Below, piece by piece: positions 60,367-64,000 of a DNA stretch of 64,000 nt. Below the pieces are notes generated by a model. It did no database searches and was not told the origin of the DNA. It was given only the letters and a program-made list of their open reading frames with translations. This DNA comes from Desulfobacteraceae bacterium (GTDB taxonomy: Bacteria > Desulfobacterota > Desulfobacteria > Desulfobacterales > Desulfobacteraceae): contig JADGFI010000030.1 of NCBI GenBank assembly GCA_016743945.1, positions 1 through 64,000 of the forward strand. Direction: 5' to 3'. The stretch's first letter is position 1, and every line of letters starts with the position of its first letter. The position numbers and the translations under genes were made by a program.

Positions 60367-63300
60367 ATGAAGTTTGCCAAGGCTGTATTAAACGCGCGGA
60401 CGATCTGGGTCCTCCTTTCTGTTCTTATCGCTGGTGCAGGGCTTATGAGCTACCAGAAGCTGGGCCGGCTGGCCTATCCTGATTTCACCATCAAGACCGC
60501 CATTGTCCTGACCCCCTATGTCGGGGCCTCGGCCCTGGAAGTGGAGAAAGAGGTAACCAACAAAATTGAACAGGCGGTCCAGAGCCTGGGACAGCTGGAT
60601 TATGTGAAATCTATTTCCCAGGAAGGACTTTCCGTGGTCTATGTGGAGATCAAGCCGGAATTTGACGGCAGTAAGATCCCCCAGATCTGGGATGAACTGC
60701 GACGAAAAGTAAATGACATAAAGGCTTACCTGCCTCCCGGTGCAGGGCCTGTCATGGTCAAGGATGATTTCGGGGATGTCTACGGGGTGTATTTTGCCAT
60801 TTCAGGTGAGGGATTTTCCACTAGAGAACTCAAAGACTATGCCAAATACCTGAAAAAAGAGCTGCTGTTGGTGGATGAGGTTGCCAAGATCGATATCTGG
60901 GGAAACCAGACAGAAGTAATCTATGTGGAATTTTCCCGATCAAAACTTTCCCAGCTGGGAATTTCTCCCAACCAGATTTTTGCCACCCTGGCCTCCCAAA
61001 ACCTGATCACCCCGGCTGGCAGGGTGAAACACGGCCCTGAATACATCCGGTTCAGTCCCACAGGTGACCTGTCCGGAGAAAAAGCTATTGCAGATCTGTA
61101 TATCGCAGGTCTCGGGGGAAAACTCTTCAGGTTAGGGGATATTGCCCGGGTTTTCAGGGGATATAAGGAACCGGCACCCAACAAGATGCTGTTTAACGGC
61201 GCCCAGGCCGTGGGGCTTGGCGTATCAACGGAAAAAGGGGGCAATGTGGTCCGCATGGGTGCAGCTGTCATGGACAAGATCACCTCTTTGGACTCCATGA
61301 AGCCCCAGGGCATGCAGGTGGATATCATCAACTATCAGGCCTCCCGGGTGACCCAGTCCCTGGACGAATTCATGGTCAATCTGACCGAGGCCGTGGCCAT
61401 TGTGGTTTTTTTACTACTTTTTTTCATGGGACTTCGGTCGGGACTGCTCATCGGCACCGTTCTGGTGCTCACCATTCTTTCCACCTTTGTGGGGATGTTT
61501 CTCATGGACATTACCCTCCAGCTGATCTCCCTGGGGGCTCTGGTGCTTGCCCTGGGACTTTTGGTGGACAACGCCATTGTGGTCACCGATGTCTACTTGA
61601 TCCGCATGGCCCGGGGGGATGACAAAGCAACAGCAGCCCAGACAGCCATCTCTTCCACCATGTGGCCCTTGCTGGGAGCTACCCTGGTGGCCATTTTGGC
61701 CTTTGTGCCCGTGGGCCTGAATCCCAGTGCTTCGGGAGAATTTTGCCGGAGCCTTTTTTATGTCATGGCCATTTCCTTAGGCCTAAGCTGGGTATTTGCC
61801 CTGACCATCACCCCGGTGCTGTGCATCAAATTGCTTAAACGACCCGATGACATTAAGACAGATCCCTATGACCGCCCCTTTTATCACAGGTTCAGGCGAT
61901 TTCTCCATGGCTGCATACGACGCAGATGGATAACCCTGGTAATTTTATGCCTGATTTTGGCCGGGTCCCTTCTGGGGTTTAAGGCCGTGCCCAAGTATTT
62001 TTTCTCGGAATCCACACGGAATCAGTTTTTTGTGGATTATTGGCGGGCCCAGGGCACCCATATTGCGGAGGTGGAAACCGATATCCGAAAGATCAGCCAA
62101 TACATCCACTCCCTGGACACGGTTGAACAGGTCACCGCCTTTGTGGGGGAAGGGTCCTTGCGTTTTGTGCTAAATTACAGTTACCAACCCTCCAATACCA
62201 GTTACGGGCAGTTATTGGTTCAGGTGGATGATTACCATTGTGTATCAGAGCTGATTCCCAAAATTGGGGCCTATCTTGCCAGGGAATTTCCCGACTCTGA
62301 ATTCAAGGCCCAACGGTTTAAAGAAGGTCCGCCGATCGCCTATGCCGTGGAGGCAAGATTTCGGGGGCCGGATATAGATCAGCTCAGGCAGGTGGCGAAC
62401 CAGGCCAAAAAAATTCTTCATTCACTTGACCAGGCTGTCAATGTGCGAGATGACTGGCGCCAGCCGGTCAAGGTCTTAAGACCTAGGTTTACCGAGACCC
62501 GGGGCCGCAGAACCGGTATTACCCGGGCAGATGTCAGCCAGGCCTTTAACTGGAATTTTTCAGGCCTCACCGTCGGCCTGTACCGGGAAAGTGATGAACT
62601 GATCCCCATTGTATCAAGGCCCTTGCCCGGAGAAAGGGCTAGCGTGGATCAATTTCAGCAGATCCAGGTGTTCAGCAACCCCTTGAACCGCTATGTGCCC
62701 GTGGAGCAGGTGGTGGAAAAACTGGAACTGGCCCAGGAGTTGCCCCTGGTAAGACGGCGCAGCCGCATGCCCACCATCACGGTCCAAAGTGACCAGGCCT
62801 GGGGTCAGGCATCTGATCTGGAAGCTAAAGTCCTGCCGCTGATTGAGGCCATTGAACTTCCCCCGGGTGTTTCCCTTGAATGGGGCGGAGAATCGGAACA
62901 AAGTGCCAAAGGCCAGGCTTCGATCAAGGCCCTTTTCCCGATCTGCCTCCTGGGGATGTTTGTCCTGGTGGCATGCCTGTTCAATGGGATTCGGGAAGCT
63001 GCCATCATCTTTTTGTGCATCCCTTTTTCCTTTGTGGGGGTGACCCTGGGCTTGCTGGCCTTTTCCCTGCCCTTTGGATTCATGTCCATTTTAGGTTTTT
63101 TAGGACTCACCGGCATGCTGGTAAAAAATGCCATTGTGCTTTTAGACCAGGTGTCCGAGGAGGTGAACAACGGGAAAACCCGGTACCAGGCGGTCCTGGA
63201 TGCCACCATAAGCCGTCTGAGACCAGTTGCCATGGCAGCCGGCACCACCATCCTGGGTATGGCCCCCTTGCTGTTCCATCCATTTTTTGCCTCCATGGCC

Positions 63301-63408
63301 GCCACCATCATGGGCGGGCTCTTATTCGCCACCGGGCTGACCCTGGTTGTGGTGCCGGTATTTTATTCCTTGTTTTTCAGGATATCCAGGGAGGAGATGA
63401 AATTATAG
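60367..63408 (+). CDS. RND multidrug efflux transporter permease (AcrB/hydrophobe-amphiphile type)
   Basis: 1013 residues from the ATG at 60367 (GGGGTAAG before it); the longer frame from 60328 overlaps the adaptor gene. RND features: an N-terminal helix (ARTIWVLLSVLIAGAGLMSY), porter domain with YPDFTIKTAIVLTPYVGASALEVEKEV, TM block with LGALVLALGLLVDNAIVVTDVYLIRM containing the Asp of the proton relay, and the second half with LGFLGLTGMLVKNAIVLLDQ. It pumps hydrophobic or amphiphilic compounds in exchange for protons. It lacks the extra C-terminal helices of some HAE1 pumps and is of normal length. It ends the operon. Confidence 0.92.
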   Translation: MKFAKAVLNARTIWVLLSVLIAGAGLMSYQKLGRLAYPDFTIKTAIVLTPYVGASALEVEKEVTNKIEQAVQSLGQLDYVKSISQEGLSVVYVEIKPEFDGSKIPQIWDELRRKVNDIKAYLPPGAGPVMVKDDFGDVYGVYFAISGEGFSTRELKDYAKYLKKELLLVDEVAKIDIWGNQTEVIYVEFSRSKLSQLGISPNQIFATLASQNLITPAGRVKHGPEYIRFSPTGDLSGEKAIADLYIAGLGGKLFRLGDIARVFRGYKEPAPNKMLFNGAQAVGLGVSTEKGGNVVRMGAAVMDKITSLDSMKPQGMQVDIINYQASRVTQSLDEFMVNLTEAVAIVVFLLLFFMGLRSGLLIGTVLVLTILSTFVGMFLMDITLQLISLGALVLALGLLVDNAIVVTDVYLIRMARGDDKATAAQTAISSTMWPLLGATLVAILAFVPVGLNPSASGEFCRSLFYVMAISLGLSWVFALTITPVLCIKLLKRPDDIKTDPYDRPFYHRFRRFLHGCIRRRWITLVILCLILAGSLLGFKAVPKYFFSESTRNQFFVDYWRAQGTHIAEVETDIRKISQYIHSLDTVEQVTAFVGEGSLRFVLNYSYQPSNTSYGQLLVQVDDYHCVSELIPKIGAYLAREFPDSEFKAQRFKEGPPIAYAVEARFRGPDIDQLRQVANQAKKILHSLDQAVNVRDDWRQPVKVLRPRFTETRGRRTGITRADVSQAFNWNFSGLTVGLYRESDELIPIVSRPLPGERASVDQFQQIQVFSNPLNRYVPVEQVVEKLELAQELPLVRRRSRMPTITVQSDQAWGQASDLEAKVLPLIEAIELPPGVSLEWGGESEQSAKGQASIKALFPICLLGMFVLVACLFNGIREAAIIFLCIPFSFVGVTLGLLAFSLPFGFMSILGFLGLTGMLVKNAIVLLDQVSEEVNNGKTRYQAVLDATISRLRPVAMAAGTTILGMAPLLFHPFFASMAATIMGGLLFATGLTLVVVPVFYSLFFRISREEMKL

Positions 63409-63427
63409 GAAAATAAAAAACAGAACC

Positions 63428-63457
63428 GGGCGTGGGATACCATGTCATTCCACGCCC
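63428..63457 (+). terminator. Terminator hairpin after the RND operon
   Basis: GGGCGTGG (63428-63435) and CCACGCCC (63450-63457) form a perfect 8-base GC-rich stem 19 bases after the pump stop. The T-rich tail (CTTTGGGTTC) is short. Confidence 0.55.
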
Positions 63458-63805
63458 CTTTGGGTTCTTCAAAATAATGCTCAACACCATTTTAATTTGC
63501 ACTTGCCTTGGGATTTCAAAATTGATAAACCTCAGGATCATATATTGTTAATGCTGAATGGTCCTGCACCGACACACTCTATTTAAATTACACGCCATCT
63601 CGTTCACCCCGGACCTTTTTGCCCCAGGAGCCCCCCCTGCCCTTGACAATGTCTAAAGCCGCCGTCAGGTTCAGCAGGATCTGTGCTTGAAAAAATATTT
63701 CGCCCCTAGGCTTCAAGGAGAGGGGAATGCGGTTGAGGATATAGGGAGTTTAGAGTTAAGTCCATTAACGTTACCGTCAACATACCGTTTCAGGAGGTTT
63801 TTTTT
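63458..63805. other. Leader region of the sulfatase gene
   Basis: About 350 bases without a convincing gene. It ends with a strong ribosome site AGGAGG (63792-63797) nine bases before the sulfatase ATG. A TTGACA-like TTGACAATG around 63653 has no good -10 partner. Nothing else is supported. Confidence 0.4.
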
Positions 63806-64000
63806 ATGAAGATGAAAAAATCAGTACTTCATCTGGCTGTGATTATGATCGCAGCACTTATGTTTTCAGGGACAGGGTTTGCAGAAAAGAAACCCAATAT
63901 ACTGGTCATCTGGGGGGATGATATTGGGTGGTCCAATATCAGCAAATACAACCATGGCATGATGGGATATCAAACACCCAATATCGACAGAATTGCAAAT
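63806..64000 (+). CDS. Arylsulfatase, N-terminal part (cut by the window end)
   Basis: 65 residues visible. A signal peptide (KKSVLHLAVIMIAALMFSGTGFAE) precedes KKPNILVIWGDDIGWSNISK and GYQTPNIDRIAN, the first metal-binding block of type I sulfatases (the Asp-Asp of WGDDIGW binds calcium). The formylglycine-bearing CxPxR motif lies beyond the window. Family members hydrolyse sulfate esters outside the cytoplasm; the substrate is unknown. Confidence 0.85.
   Translation, partial: MKMKKSVLHLAVIMIAALMFSGTGFAEKKPNILVIWGDDIGWSNISKYNHGMMGYQTPNIDRIAN

Noticed and set aside
1..64000. CRISPR arrays, tRNA or rRNA genes, insertion sequence ends
   Set aside because: I saw no regularly spaced repeats, cloverleaf-like sequences or transposase motifs. 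Only isolated inverted repeats were found and are listed.

Overview
The window looks like chromosomal DNA of an anaerobic Gram-negative bacterium, most likely a marine sulfate-reducing relative of the Desulfobacteraceae (Desulfobacterota). The pointers are a NHLM/NHLP peptide-export cluster, a Rieske/cytochrome b complex with a multihaem c-type cytochrome, a KamA-type radical SAM enzyme, two-component systems with sigma-54 activators, a DcuC-type carrier with aspartase, an RND pump and periplasmic proteins with signal peptides. There is no rRNA or tRNA gene in the window, so the taxonomy is inference.

Layout. 0.3-7.1 kb: a complete NHLM export machine (HlyD-like adaptor, C39 peptidase/ABC exporter, second ABC protein) and one NHLP precursor whose sequence after the Gly-Gly site is only eight residues. 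7.2-8.2 kb: secreted ApbE flavin transferase. 8.4-16.6 kb: a TetR-controlled catabolic block with a PLP alanine-racemase-fold enzyme, a GMC alcohol oxidoreductase with a cysteine cluster, an aldehyde dehydrogenase carrying an extra N-terminal domain, an MFS carrier and a second aldehyde dehydrogenase. 16.7-22.3 kb: 5'-nucleotidase, a decayed flavoprotein disulfide reductase, an old-yellow-enzyme/FadH-type reductase and a DUF4143 ATPase. 22.5-29.0 kb: a tight four-gene operon (HATPase-GNAT fusion, LuxE-like acyl-protein synthetase, LuxC fused to a PaaK-like adenylating domain, MFS exporter). This is the best candidate here for an undescribed system.

29.1-34.7 kb (minus strand): a glutamine/glutamate locus with ABC uptake, an RpiR regulator, a KamA-family aminomutase and glutaminase; it suggests import of glutamine and conversion to glutamate and perhaps beta-glutamate. 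35.1-37.4 kb: GH1 beta-glucosidase, a broken PaaK/CapK C-terminus and an AhpD-like protein. 37.7-46.6 kb: a small IclR-like HTH protein, a histidine kinase with a periplasmic solute-binding sensor, an NtrC-type regulator, then aspartase, a DcuC carrier and two M20 hydrolases behind an excellent sigma-54 promoter with upstream inverted repeats. This forms a coherent amino-acid sensing and use regulon.

46.8-49.6 kb (minus strand): a truncated MreB-like protein, a GNAT enzyme and a GltB-type FMN protein. 50.1-54.3 kb: cytochrome b (apparently with an AUC or other non-standard start), Rieske protein and a multihaem/HEAT/TPR cytochrome. 54.3-58.3 kb: a small exported protein, a sigma-54 activator that has lost its DNA-binding domain and runs into an outer-membrane-protein remnant, and an HD-GYP-like protein. 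58.4-63.4 kb: TetR-adaptor-RND efflux operon. 63.8 kb to the end: the start of a secreted arylsulfatase.

All identifications come from reading motifs and domain order; no database search was run. Comparisons with reference enzymes are from memory.
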